From Tausonia pullulans (lineage: Eukaryota; Basidiomycota; Tremellomycetes; Cystofilobasidiales; Mrakiaceae), in NCBI GenBank assembly GCA_951802195.1, contig OX637639.1:384501-448500 (forward strand): DNA of 64,000 bases, in the 5' to 3' direction. The translations under genes and the position numbers were made by a program. Of this stretch, positions 12,661 through 22,578 are shown in pieces (the stretch's first letter is position 1; every line of letters begins with the position of its first letter). Below the pieces are notes generated by a model. The model did no database searches, was not told the origin of the DNA, and worked only from the letters and a program-made list of their open reading frames with translations.

Positions 12661-12819
12661 GCAGAGGTCCCTTTTAGTACAGATCGGCGAAGTCAACGCG
12701 AGCAGCAAGCGAGGATCGAGGAAGGGAACTCTCTTCCCTTCCCCTTGGGAAACGGAGTTCAGCTTTTCCAGGAATTGCCCATTAGGGTGATAGATAGGCG
12801 CGGCGAGAGCTGACAGGAA

Positions 12820-14400
12820 GTGTTCAGGCATTATTTCTTAGTTCCCAACGTCCACCTCCTCGAGTTGACCGTCCATGCAGGTCTGCCTCTCAACCTTCAT
12901 GTCTTTGGAATTCCAGGTGAGGCGCTGCAATCCACGCCACGCACATCGCAAAGCCTGATGCACGCAATGTCGATGCGACTCTCTTTACTTCGCCTGCGTC
13001 CAGCAGTGGGCGGTCATCCTGGCGCAGTCTATTGCTCTGTGGACGAGCTCGGCTATCAGCTTCATTCGCGACATTTTTGCTTGTCTTACTCTCTTACCTA
13101 GCTCTTAACATCGGTTCCCATCATGGAAAGGAATGAGGGAAGTCTAGATGCCGACATCGCCGCAACGCTCCGAACCTGGGCGATCCGCGCGTTCAAGATC
13201 TTACTGGTCGCTGTTTCCCTTGTACTCGTGGCAGGCGGTGTCCCGAGACATTTTTACTGGCTGGAAATCGGCAGCTTGGTGCGTGGCGAGAGCACGCCCC
13301 TTGCATCCTTCTTGTACGCTGACGCCTAGCTCTAGACTGTCTGAGTCACCCTGTCGTCGGTCGATGATCGGGTCGGACATTAAGCATGGTCGTACGCAAC
13401 TCCGCAGGACTTCTGTAGACCTTTTAGTCCTCGCCTGAAGTGTTCCGCCCATATCTTTGAACCGCCAGTCCCATCCATCTCTGACAGCAGCTACAAGAAC
13501 AAACTTCTCCGCATGGCTTCCAGTGCGGGGCTCGTCTTCTTCGACCGTATCGCGCATCTGAGATGGTGCAGCCTCCCAGCGTCCCCAAATTTATGATCTT
13601 CTCCCTTTTGATCACCGGATCTCCGCTCAGCCTACCCCGCTCGTCCAATCTCTTGAGGTATATGCCAGGTTTGCTTTTAAGCGAGTGAGTCAATGGCGGA
13701 CAACACAACTGATGAGGACCATAAATGCCGACCTTGAAATAAGGCCATCTCGGCCATCTCGTCTAGGCTCTTGCTTGGCACCGCTCTCGCTTGGGAGCGC
13801 CTAGCGCGTTCGGAGACCGACGTCATGCCGACGGCCGTCAGCAGCTCTTCAGGGCTGCCTCGCTGACATTGGAACCGCACGAGAGGCTCAAGCTCCTCCG
13901 AAACTCCCCAGCCTCCAGGGCTCAACCGGTGTCCGCTTCTTCACGCTGTCCCTGCGTCGACACTTTCCCCTTCAGTCCAGACGCCCAAGGACCTCTAACG
14001 CGAGAACAAGCTCTTCGCTGGTGTGTACTTAGCGCCAAGAAGAAGGCACGGCGCTCTTGGGCCTTCCTTTTGCGGCACTCACGACTGTTTCCCTCTTGTC
14101 TCTTCCCAATGGCAAGGACGAGCTCTACCACGGCGTCCCAGACGTGATCTCCATCATGTCAACTTATCAATCTTGACCTGTACGCACCACTGTCTCTCTC
14201 TTCTTCTGTCCAAATCGGATGCTTCACTCACAAACGATAAGATCCATCGCTCCCGCCGTGTACTTCGTCGCTTGGTGCCAAGGCGAGCTCCATCAGATCT
14301 GGCAGGAACCATGGGGAGGCGACCCCATATCCGAGGGGGGAAGTGGTCCGTCCGTCGACGCTCGGGAGAGAGAACGAGAGAGTGAAAGGGAAGTGAGCGA
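12820..14400 (+). pseudogene. Possible decayed paralogue of the 481-residue membrane protein
   Basis: No full gene could be spliced, but several plus-strand pieces look coding. One piece at 13123-13290 has a strong hydrophobic stretch (AFKILLVAVSLVLVAGGVP). Another at about 13745-13860 contains ALAWERLARSETD. A piece at 14243-14330 contains PAVYFVAWCQGELHQIW. The last closely matches PLVYLIARCRGELRAVW near the C-terminus of the intact minus-strand gene at 40922-42843 (nine of 17 identical by eye). The order of pieces agrees with that protein. Stops and frame changes between pieces suggest decay, though missed introns could explain some of them. Family and status are inferred. Confidence 0.35.
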
Positions 14401-14702
14401 GGAAGGAGAAGAAGCTGAGCGATCGCGAGACAGTGAGATTTGCTGCTTTTTCTTTGTTTATGTTTTTTTTCTTGTTTTTTTGGCGGGGGGTTGTTTAGTG
14501 GCGAATGGGGCCATCATGCTATGCAAAGGGGGTCGAGAGCGGGATATGGAAGCTGGGAGATGAGCTAGTGTACTGTTAGTATCCGTGGTGGGGAGGCAAA
14601 AGAGTGAAGGCAAGCGAGCGAGTATTGATGGCGGGAAAGGGGAGGAGAGAGAAGGAAGCAAAAGAGCATGGGCAATGAAAGGGTAGATGCAACATTCTCC
14701 GC

Positions 14703-17152
14703 TTAGAGGAACGTGTCCGCCCCGAAGGCGAGCGCTCCAAGGAGCGTGCTCGCGCCGGCGAAGAGGATCGAGACCGAGGTGACGCTGTTGCCGCCCGAAG
14801 AGGCGCCTGACGCAGTTGAGGTCGATCCGCTCGAGTTCGATCCACTCGAGGTCGAACCGGTTGAGGTCGATGATCCGCCGCTGGACGAGTTCGACGATGA
14901 ACCGGACGAAAATTTGATCTGGTCGACGGTGCCACCGAGGGGTGAGTCGACAGGGCAGTTAGGGATGGTGAGGCCTGTCTTGAGCTTGCGATCGGTGGTG
15001 AAGAGACCCCAGTGCTGCTCGACACCGCCGTAGATTGCCTTCCAGGGCTCGTCCTTGAACTCAAAGAAGAAACTGGTGGGACGAGTCAGAGAGTGGTCCA
15101 AAGAAGGCGGACGAGAGCGGACTCAACTAGTTCGTGCTGTTGGCCGTTGCCTGGCACGGGTAGGTGTCGAGGAACGTCTGGAGGCCTGCAACCGAGGCAG
15201 GGGACGAGGCTCCATTCACAGCATTCGCGGTGTCATCCGAGCTGGTTGGCCAGCCGGTCTCAGCGACTGCAGTTATGTTAGTGAATGGCTGACGATGACG
15301 AGAAGCCGAAGAGAACGCGACGCACCATACATGACGGGGTTGTTGGACGCCTGCGCACAGATGTCGGTGTCGAACTCCTTAAAGAAGTCTGTGTGAAAGT
15401 GGTTAGAAGGTGTGTGGTGAGTAGGTAAGGGGAGGCGACACGCACTGGAGGTCCAGGCAGCCGCACCAGCGACGCTGACAGATCCGAACCATGGGTGGAC
15501 ACTGTATAGAGAGCTGTCAGCTCGAGTAAGGGTTGAAGGTAGGGCACTTGTGACTCACTTGGCCATGACGTAGTCCGCGCCAGCGCAGAGCGGGGGCGTG
15601 ACTGCGGATCCGGCGTCCGCAGTGCCGATGGGGATGTGCTTGTCGAGGTTCATGGCCTTGATGGTGGCTACGAGGACGCTCTGTTAAGCTGGATTGAAGG
15701 GGCATGCGGGCGAAAAAAATGCGCACTGTTTGTCTGCTGGATAAAATCAAGGAGTTTGGTACGAGCGGCAACTCCTTTGGCATCCGTAGCAGTCCCATTG
15801 TCGCCGTAGGACTGTAGGAGATACTCGTTTCCGATAGTGAGGCCACCCAGATTCTTTGTTCCGTAAGTTTTGATCGCATCGACGAGGGCGTCCATCTGAC
15901 GCTCATACACAGTCTGGTTGCCGTCCAGATAAACTCCCGGCCACACAGTGATGTCGGCATTGGTGTCTCGGATGGCTTGGAGAACGAGAGCAGCTGAGAG
16001 GGGAGCATGTCCAAGTTAGTGGCGGATGCGCGTGTGATCGCCGAGGATAGCGGGTGGGAGCTCACTCTGGTTGCAATCCGAGCCGCTGAGAGATGATGGA
16101 ATGCATGTTAGCACATCATAATAAGACGAGATTTGAAGCAGAGGACGGAGGCAGCCGGAGCGCGAGGAAGGGACAGGTATGGGTGATTCTGAAGCCAGAG
16201 ATCTCCGCCCAGCTCAGAACAGATTATTTCTAGCCTCGTTCTCCTTATGCATGAAACAGTGTCTGTCTGCAATGCCCAGTCTGAACGCCAGGGACGTGAC
16301 AGTTTTCCCCGCCGAGGCAGAGCCAAGCAAGTGCTCAAGCATGCGTCGACGGGATGTCAAGCCCCCGCCCGCAGCCCCTGCGGCCGATCCTCGCGCCGAG
16401 GCAACTGTCTCTTGGCCGATGCTTGGCTCGCGCGGGGCAATAAGAAGCAAGAGAGGGGGGTGTTGTGTGTATAGAAGGGGGGGGGGGGCAGAAGTTGTAA
16501 AGGTTGAGAAGTAGACGTGAAGGGAGAGATGGAGGTGAAATGAAGGGAGTGGAAGAGGCCAAGCGCAGGCTGTGCACAACTCACTAGAGACGGATGCGAG
16601 GAGTAAGCTGAGCGAGGAGAATGATGTCCTCAGTGACCTGGGTCTATTGAGCAGAAAGGAAGTAGAACGACCAGGTCAGAACAGCCTTCTGGCGGGAAGG
16701 GATGACAGGGGAAAGGCGAGAGGCGCGCGCGCTCCCACGGAACGTTGCTCGGTTTTGAACGTTTTGCTAACCTGTGTGCTGCCACAGTTCGGCAAGATTG
16801 CGCCTATGTGGTAGAAAAAGTATGAGATATGATCATATAGGTGGTGATAAGAGAGGAGACGGACCGTCAGGCGAATAAGCCATGCCTGTTCGACGCGGCG
16901 ACCGTGCGCGAGAGAGGGCACTGTCAGACTACGAGAATAGCCCACATAGACGCTCGCACTCGAGACGGACCGTAGAAGGATCTGTAGGGGAGGCGTGTCA
17001 GTTAAAGATCTTTTCGTGTTGAGCTTCCCTCAGGAAATGGATGGAGAGTCAACGAACCTGTGGAGAGAAGAGTCGAGCGCGGCGCTCGAAGCCGAGGCGG
17101 TCGCAAGCAGAATGGCCGCAGCTGAGGCCGAGGAAACCAGGGAGGCAAGCAT
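14703..17152 (-). CDS. GPI-anchored glycoside hydrolase family 17 beta-glucanase
   Basis: Eleven exons: 17152-17058, 16981-16971, 16803-16772, 16637-16585, 16085-16066, 15993-15727, 15680-15559, 15501-15446, 15388-15326, 15266-15128, 15072-14703, about 409 residues. GH17 enzymes cleave or remodel cell-wall beta-1,3-glucan. The start gives a signal peptide (LVSSASAAAILLATASA). Next come RIRLYGSDCNQ, the acid/base Glu in LTIGNEYLL and the nucleophile Glu in YVAETGWPTSSDD. The tail is Ser/Gly-rich and ends in a hydrophobic GPI signal. Exons of 11, 20 and 32 nt are needed. The 15993-15727 / 15680 junction is one base out of frame with GT-AG splicing. A GC donor two bases later restores the frame; otherwise this is a frameshift. 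Confidence 0.8.
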
Positions 17153-18463
17153 GAGGAATCGATGGGTCGAAAGGAGAAGCGAGAGGATGAAGGGGGAGCA
17201 AGGTCGGGGAGTGGGTGAAGGTTAGGGAGACGAGTCGAGTCGAGACGATGCGTAGCAAGTGTTGGTCACCTTGCGTTTGGCTTGTGTTTGAGGAGCCCAA
17301 CTATTTGAGACATTTCGCCGCCGCTGGAGCCGGTCAGCCCCACAACTTCCACCTTATAAATCGCCAGGGACGAAAACGGACTGAAGTGAGCGAATATAAC
17401 TGGAAAGAAAAGATAGATGGGAAGAGAGGTCCCATCGTGTGAGCTCAAAAAAATCGGACACGCACTCTTCAAGGCCTCAGCTGCGGCGAGGAGACCGCAG
17501 AGGTGGTGGCGCTGCGGCGCACAATCTCAAGGGGGTGGACTGTTCGCTTCTGATCACCACTACATTATCCCTCGGTGATTTCAACTGATGAGAACCAACC
17601 AGCGGTCTGTCTTTTTTATTCTTTTTCGCCGACGTGTGGAGTTCTTCGTCTCCTCAATTCCCCAGAGCCTGCCTGCATCATCATCGGCGTATTATCTCTA
17701 TGTGAAATCCATGCGCGAGACTATCCGTGCTTCTGAGATCCATAAGCTCATCCATCTTCCCAGCCGGAAGTTAGATCTCAAGCCCTGGCCAAGCCAACCT
17801 CGCCTTGACCTCTCAGCTGAACCCCGCCTTCTCCTCCTCTGGGGTGTCACCTGCGAACAGCCCATGGTCTCTTCGTTGAACATCATGCTGAGGACGCTGT
17901 AGCGTATGGGCATGACGAATAAAGAAGATGTGGCAATCTTGAGGGAAAAGGGGAGACCCCTGAAGAGCGAGACTCACGCTGGCTGTAAGGATGACGGTAC
18001 CACCTTGGGTCGGGCTGTCGAGAGATCTAACGCTGATCTCCTGCCACCTCCAGAAACAAAGATGAGATATCGTTGCTCCTTGATTGGTCTGGGTCCTGCC
18101 TCGCAGTACCGTCCTGGCCTGCTCCGTCTCCTTAAACAAGGAACGGCTAAATAATATAACGCTCCTGCCTGCCACTTCTCAGATCAGACCCCGGCTTCTG
18201 TGCGAGACCGCACACCGAGCACAATTTCTAATCGAAGGACCCAACCAAGGAGGGCGTGAATATTCTCAGTCCCAAAAGGTTATACACGCGGCCATCGAGT
18301 CAGTCCTTCACAGCTCGGAGAGGTTTTCGGTAGGGTCAAAGACTTTGTAGAGCTGCCGTGTCCTGTCTACTGCTGTATCAGCCAAAGTCGACTTTCTTGA
18401 TTGAAATGTCCATGCAGCGCCCATCATCCTTGTGTTCTGATCAACGACAAACTCGACGTTACT

Positions 18464-18720
18464 TCACTCAGGACGCTCTGCCGATGAGCGGCACGCCGTA
18501 CCATTGCCTGCACCAGCCGCGACCTCGCTCTCAACTTGCTTCGCCAACCCAACCACCGCCGACACATCAACTCTCTGTCCATTTCCAGAGATGGGCTCTC
18601 CGACCGCTGAGAACAGTATATTCAGGTCCCAGACATGCAATATACGACCATTCACCCATACCTCCTCTCTCTCTCGGCGAGCGAGGTCTCGCGAAAAAGG
18701 AACAGTACTGGATGAGAGTA
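18464..18720 (-). pseudogene. Unrecognised coding-like fragment
   Basis: A minus-strand frame reads from about residue context SRDLARREREEVWVNGR through HVWDLNILFSAVGEPI to a stop at 18464. Residue composition and absence of low complexity look protein-like. I do not recognise the family, and no start or upstream exon could be tied to it. It could be the last exon of an unresolved gene or a relic. Confidence 0.25.
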
Positions 18721-19090
18721 AGTTGGCAGTCGAAGAGATTCACCTCATGCTGGCTCGTCGGCAAGGGCCGCCTCTGTTGGACCCCGAGGGAGATAAATGT
18801 AAGTAGCGACGCTAAAGGCGGTGAAGAAGCTGGAGACTGGCCCTGATGCGACGGTCTATGAGCTGGATTGTAAGCCGGCAGTGCGTCTCCTTGGTAGGGC
18901 ACATCGAGATTCATAGCAGAGGCATGAGATGATGACAACGAGGGACTGCAAGATCGACACTAAAGCTGTAGACTTGAAACTGTACTGCGCCAGGAGATGA
19001 AGAGACGGCTTGTCTGTCCTAGCCCTGCCGCTTCAAGAGTATGCGTTTGGCGATGGGATTAAACGCTGCGAGGAGCGGGTCCGTTCAGAC

Positions 19091-19459
19091 TTAAAATGGA
19101 CCCGTGCCTGCCTTGGATAAAGGCGCAGAAGACTCGTCCTCAGTGAGAACTACGATGGAAAGGTCGGGGTCTGAAAGACAGCGAAAGGGACGGCGAAGCC
19201 GATCCAGGTCTGAAGAGACGGACAGATCAGCCAGGGAAGGGAAGCAGCCGATGCAGCGCATCAACTCGGGCGAACGTTCATAGAAGAGAGAGTCCCATGA
19301 CCCAATTTCGAGGTGGCGTAACATGGTCGAGAAGTGGGAGCGCCAAGGGTTACCAGCCAAGGGCAAAAGGACGAAATGCTGAAGAGGAGAATGAGCCGAG
19401 GTTGCCCCTAGTATCGATTGAGTTGAGAGGCCGCCGTCTCGTGCTCTCTCATGGGTCAC
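19091..19459 (-). pseudogene. Possible F-box/LRR-like gene fragment
   Basis: This minus-strand frame contains LRHLEIGSWDSLFYERSPEL followed by CFPSLADLSVS. Such Leu-spaced pieces resemble the repeats of fungal F-box-associated proteins. There is no F-box, no supported exon border and no clear start. It lies between other relics beside the tRNA repeat. The family guess is weak. Confidence 0.25.
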
Positions 19460-19659
19460 GCGATTCGTGAGAACTTGGCGGTGGCTGACAGGGCTAGGGA
19501 TTCCGTCAAATTTCCAGGAGAATATAAAGGTTGAATCGATGATTGTAACTCAGAAATGGGCCGAGGCGACCACCCTTCTACGCAAGCTCGCGTGGCCGCC
19601 CTCGTCCTTGCGCATCAGCTATCTCTCCGCGCGCCTACTGCCATGTCAGACCATCCTCT

Positions 19660-19915
19660 GTGAACAGTCCAGCGTTCATTCTTTTCGAAGACTGAGGGAA
19701 AAAGGAAATGATCGGAATGGGATTCGAACCCATGCCCGTGAAGACTAGCGAGTTCTAATGAACCTTAAGCTAGCGCCTTAGACCGCTCGGCCATCCGACC
19801 ATGATACGTTGATGTCGTGGGTGATTGTGTTGCCTATAGATATCTTGTTTCCACGTGCTACGAAATTTTGTATCTCCAGTCCCGACCATCACTAATCACC
19901 TGGAACCACCCCCCT
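19660..19915 (-). repeat. Right arm of the inverted repeat carrying tRNA-Leu
   Basis: This is the reverse complement of the arm at 12395-12660, with a few substitutions in the flanks (for example around 19878-19900) and a short indel 3' of the tRNA. The two tRNA genes point towards each other. Confidence 0.85.
19710..19800 (-). tRNA. tRNA-Leu(AAG) with a 12-nt intron, second copy
   Basis: The sequence is identical to the copy at 12510-12600 over the mature gene and intron. The anticodon AAG is at 19766-19764 and the intron at 19762-19751. The same A and B box elements and a downstream T run are present. Confidence 0.93.
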
Positions 19916-20569
19916 CTCCCCCCGCCATATGGTACACGAAACTCCCCTTAAACTCTCCCAAGGGCTCTCAAGGCCCCAGAACTCTTCTCCCCTCCCAAGA
20001 ACAAGAAGCACAAGTCGAATGAGACCCCGCCGCTCGACATTCATCCTCGCCCTACTTTACGGATCTCCCCCGCCTGGGACTGCTGCACCCGAGAAGCCGC
20101 CGCTCCCACCCTGCTCGCTTATCGTCATCGTGCACAGCGTAGGGGCTGTGCCGGTAGCAGCTTTCGGCAAGTGAAAGGGAGGCGTCGTTAGATTGGGCTG
20201 GCAGTAATAATTACCATTGTCGTTTGACGAGCGGGGTACGATCAGGCCCATCCAGGTGGCCGGCTTGGACTCAGGGGAGAAGGAGGAGGATGAGAAGGCC
20301 GATGATACTAAAACGACGATGTCTGTCTTGTCACAGGAGGTCGAATTAGAGAGTGAGGACGGGTCACTCGACTTGCGATGACGCCTCAGACGGTGGTTTA
20401 GTGTTGGACGTTGGGTCTGAAGTGACATCCGGGTGATTGGTGTCGTTCGAAGTGGAGGTGTACTGACTGAATCGATTCCTGGGCAAAGCCTATGATCTGG
20501 CGAACTTGTATCAGCTTCTGCGCTCTCGCAACCTTACTGCTCACACTCACTCACCACTTACCTATGGGT

Positions 20570-21141
20570 CCCGGTTGCTTTTCGGGGCGGCCCTCGTCGG
20601 CAGTCTGTTCGGGAAGAGGGTGACATAGCAAGCGCAGAAAAAGGGCGAGTCAAGTCGGTAAGCACTTGTGATAGCCGGGTCCCTCTACACGCCTTGAGTA
20701 AGTGAAGCGCGGTCAGCTAGGTTTGGGGCTGGAGCACTGGCGGGCGGGCGACCTCAGCGATGAGGCCTCGTATTGGTGAGAAGATCGACCAAGGCTCTCA
20801 GCGACGGCGTACTGTCGCCTTACTCCAGACTTAGGGTACTGTCCATTCACTGACGTCTGAGTTGTTCAGGACCCCCATCTACGTGAAGTCGGCGCCGAGG
20901 GTCGGGTCGAACTGGACAGCAAGGAGAGCACGAGCGACACTGGATGCTCGTTCGAGCAAGAAGGAGGCCTTTCACCTAGACGAAGGGACGACGCCCCCGT
21001 CCGATACAGACGAGGTCGTCTCGGTCGCGCTATGAGCCTAGCGGAGATCGAAGCCAGCCGTGGCGGCTGGGAGAAAGAAGACTTAGTCAGCTCTTCAGGC
21101 CACATCTCAATGGAGGACGACGAATCGAATGCACCATAAAC
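20570..21141 (+). pseudogene. Unrecognised coding-like fragments, frame broken
   Basis: A possible exon at about 20573-20627 encodes SRLLFGAALVGSLFGKR, which looks like a membrane segment, and ends at a GTGACA donor. After an acceptor at about 20867-20868 a plus-strand frame reads TPIYVKSAPRVGSNWT and continues to SDTDEVVSVAL, then stops. A second frame starting at the overlapping ATG (21033) continues with MSLAEIEASRGGWEKED to a stop near 21139. The two frames read like one C-terminal tail broken by a frameshift. Family unknown. Confidence 0.25.
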
Positions 21142-21309
21142 ATGTTGCTCGGACTGGTCCAGTTGAGTCGGAGCACGGCATATCCGATCGGGCTGTCAAA
21201 GAAGGTGACCGACTGAGGTGAAAGTGTGAGCATTGGTACACTCTAAAGTGAGGCAACGAGATCAAGCTAATGCAGTTCCACGCTGAAGTGGAAAATGCCC
21301 TGAAATCGG

Positions 21310-22318
21310 TGGCACGTTCAGACGTTTCCAGTGTCCTCTGAAACGACGGTGATGGTCTGGTTGATCGAGCATCGCAACCAGTCATCAGGGCACGGGCTTG
21401 CGAGGTCGATTCGAAGCGTTTTCAGACGTTATCTCAGATAGCCATAGGTGCTGTTTGGGTGTGGCGAGTCCAAAAGGCAGTGGTTTGTCAAGAGCTCTTC
21501 CTTGGAGCGCGAGCCGGCGAGGCTGATGTCGACAACGCCGGCGTCACGTCTGGGACCGGTGTTGTTCTGGACGACAGAAAGAAGACAAGTCAAATAAATC
21601 AGATATGAGAAGGGAAGGGTAAGACTGATGGCGAGGAGAAGGGCCAAGAGGAATCGAAACTGATGACGGGACCACTAGGGGGACAAAGGAGGTGCTCAGG
21701 CACACGAATGGAGATGAAGAGCTGGCGACCAACGCACTCGTTCCCATGACACCGCCGGCCTGCCGCCATCCAAGGATCGTCAGTGACCACCGGCGAGCAA
21801 CACCCACAAAGGATGCAGTCGTCCACTCATGAAAACATAGTCCGGAAAAGAGAGGTAGGAAGCCCCAAAGGCGATCAGAATTGTTAAGTTCTGCCAAGAG
21901 AGGCTTGTGAAGACGAGAAGGGAGGATCAGCTCCCGCGCAAGATACGGCTCAGCTTACCCATGCCGATGTTCCACGAGTAGCTTGAGTTGATGATGAAAT
22001 GAGGCAGGAGAGCGTGCCAAAAAAAAAAAGAAGTCGAGAACAGCGAGAACAAGGCGGCGAGTTGTGAGAGAGAGCAAACTTTCACATCCCGCCAACCGAC
22101 TTGCACGAGCCAAGCCATCATTGAGAGATTGTTGCTTGATCGTGCCCGAGAGACCAAGTGGCAGCTGAATTAGGGCAAGGGGTAGTGGATTGATGGATTA
22201 TGAGAAGCCACTCACCACGGAATCGGTCGCTCGGCGAGAGAGGGGCCGTTGTCGTGAAGCTGAGCTGCTGCTGGAACAGGGTAACAAGGGAGAGGAGGAT
22301 GGGGGACAGGAGATTCAA
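21310..22318 (-). pseudogene. Probable decayed gene for a secreted protein
   Basis: The first exon starts at 22318 with a signal-peptide-like N-terminus (MNLLSPILLSLVTLFQQQLS) and ends at a GTGAGT donor. Later minus-strand pieces look coding: NLTILIAFGASYLSFPDYVF near 21890, CHGNECVGRQLFISIRVPEH near 21740, and GPRRDAGVVDISLAGSRSKE near 21545. In-frame stops interrupt the reading: TGA soon after the first intron and TAA near 21432. Beyond the TAA the same frame continues with RIDLASPCPDDWLRCSINQT. No family was recognised. Missed introns could explain the first stop but hardly the second. Confidence 0.3.
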
Positions 22319-22578
22319 GGAGGGCTGTTAAGGATGGATTCGAAGATCGGATAGACAACGGTGGTCGGAGGGGAAAAAACTTGACAATTCATAGGGGGAA
22401 GAGGGAAGAGGAGGGAAAACTTAGAACAGTCTGCACGCGCGGCGGTCGCATGTTTAATGCTGCAGGTAACAAGCCACTCCTCGCCTTTCAGGCACCCCTC
22501 TCCATCAATCAGATTAAGCAAAGTAGAATTTACATCTTTCAGTCAAGAGTCTCAACCCTCCCTCACGATATGCACCCA

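Larger units (their letters stand above)
17153..19659. other. Gene-poor stretch with isolated coding-like fragments
   Basis: No complete gene was assembled. Minus-strand pieces with coding character lie near 17813-18040, 18464-18720 and 19091-19459. They have no consistent start, splice sites or order. The stretch adjoins the right tRNA repeat and looks like a graveyard of old genes, though this is inference. Confidence 0.4.

Noticed and set aside
12562-12831. Minus-strand frame ending in GIRTHARED, also found at 19467-19748 on the plus strand
   Set aside because: It is the antisense of the tRNA-Leu gene, a well-known spurious frame, not a protein.
16108-16565. Long GH17 intron considered as an inserted element
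   Set aside because: It is about 500 nt with no terminal repeats or coding content, so it is best read as a long intron.
12395-19915. The inverted tRNA arms considered as terminal repeats of a transposon
   Set aside because: There is no transposase, reverse transcriptase or target-site duplication, and the interior holds an unrelated GH17 gene.
20057-20428. 123-residue minus-strand frame with a Ser-rich part and a Cys/Gly-rich end
   Set aside because: It looks mildly protein-like but has no start context, splice partner or family, and the opposite strand also has pieces of interest.
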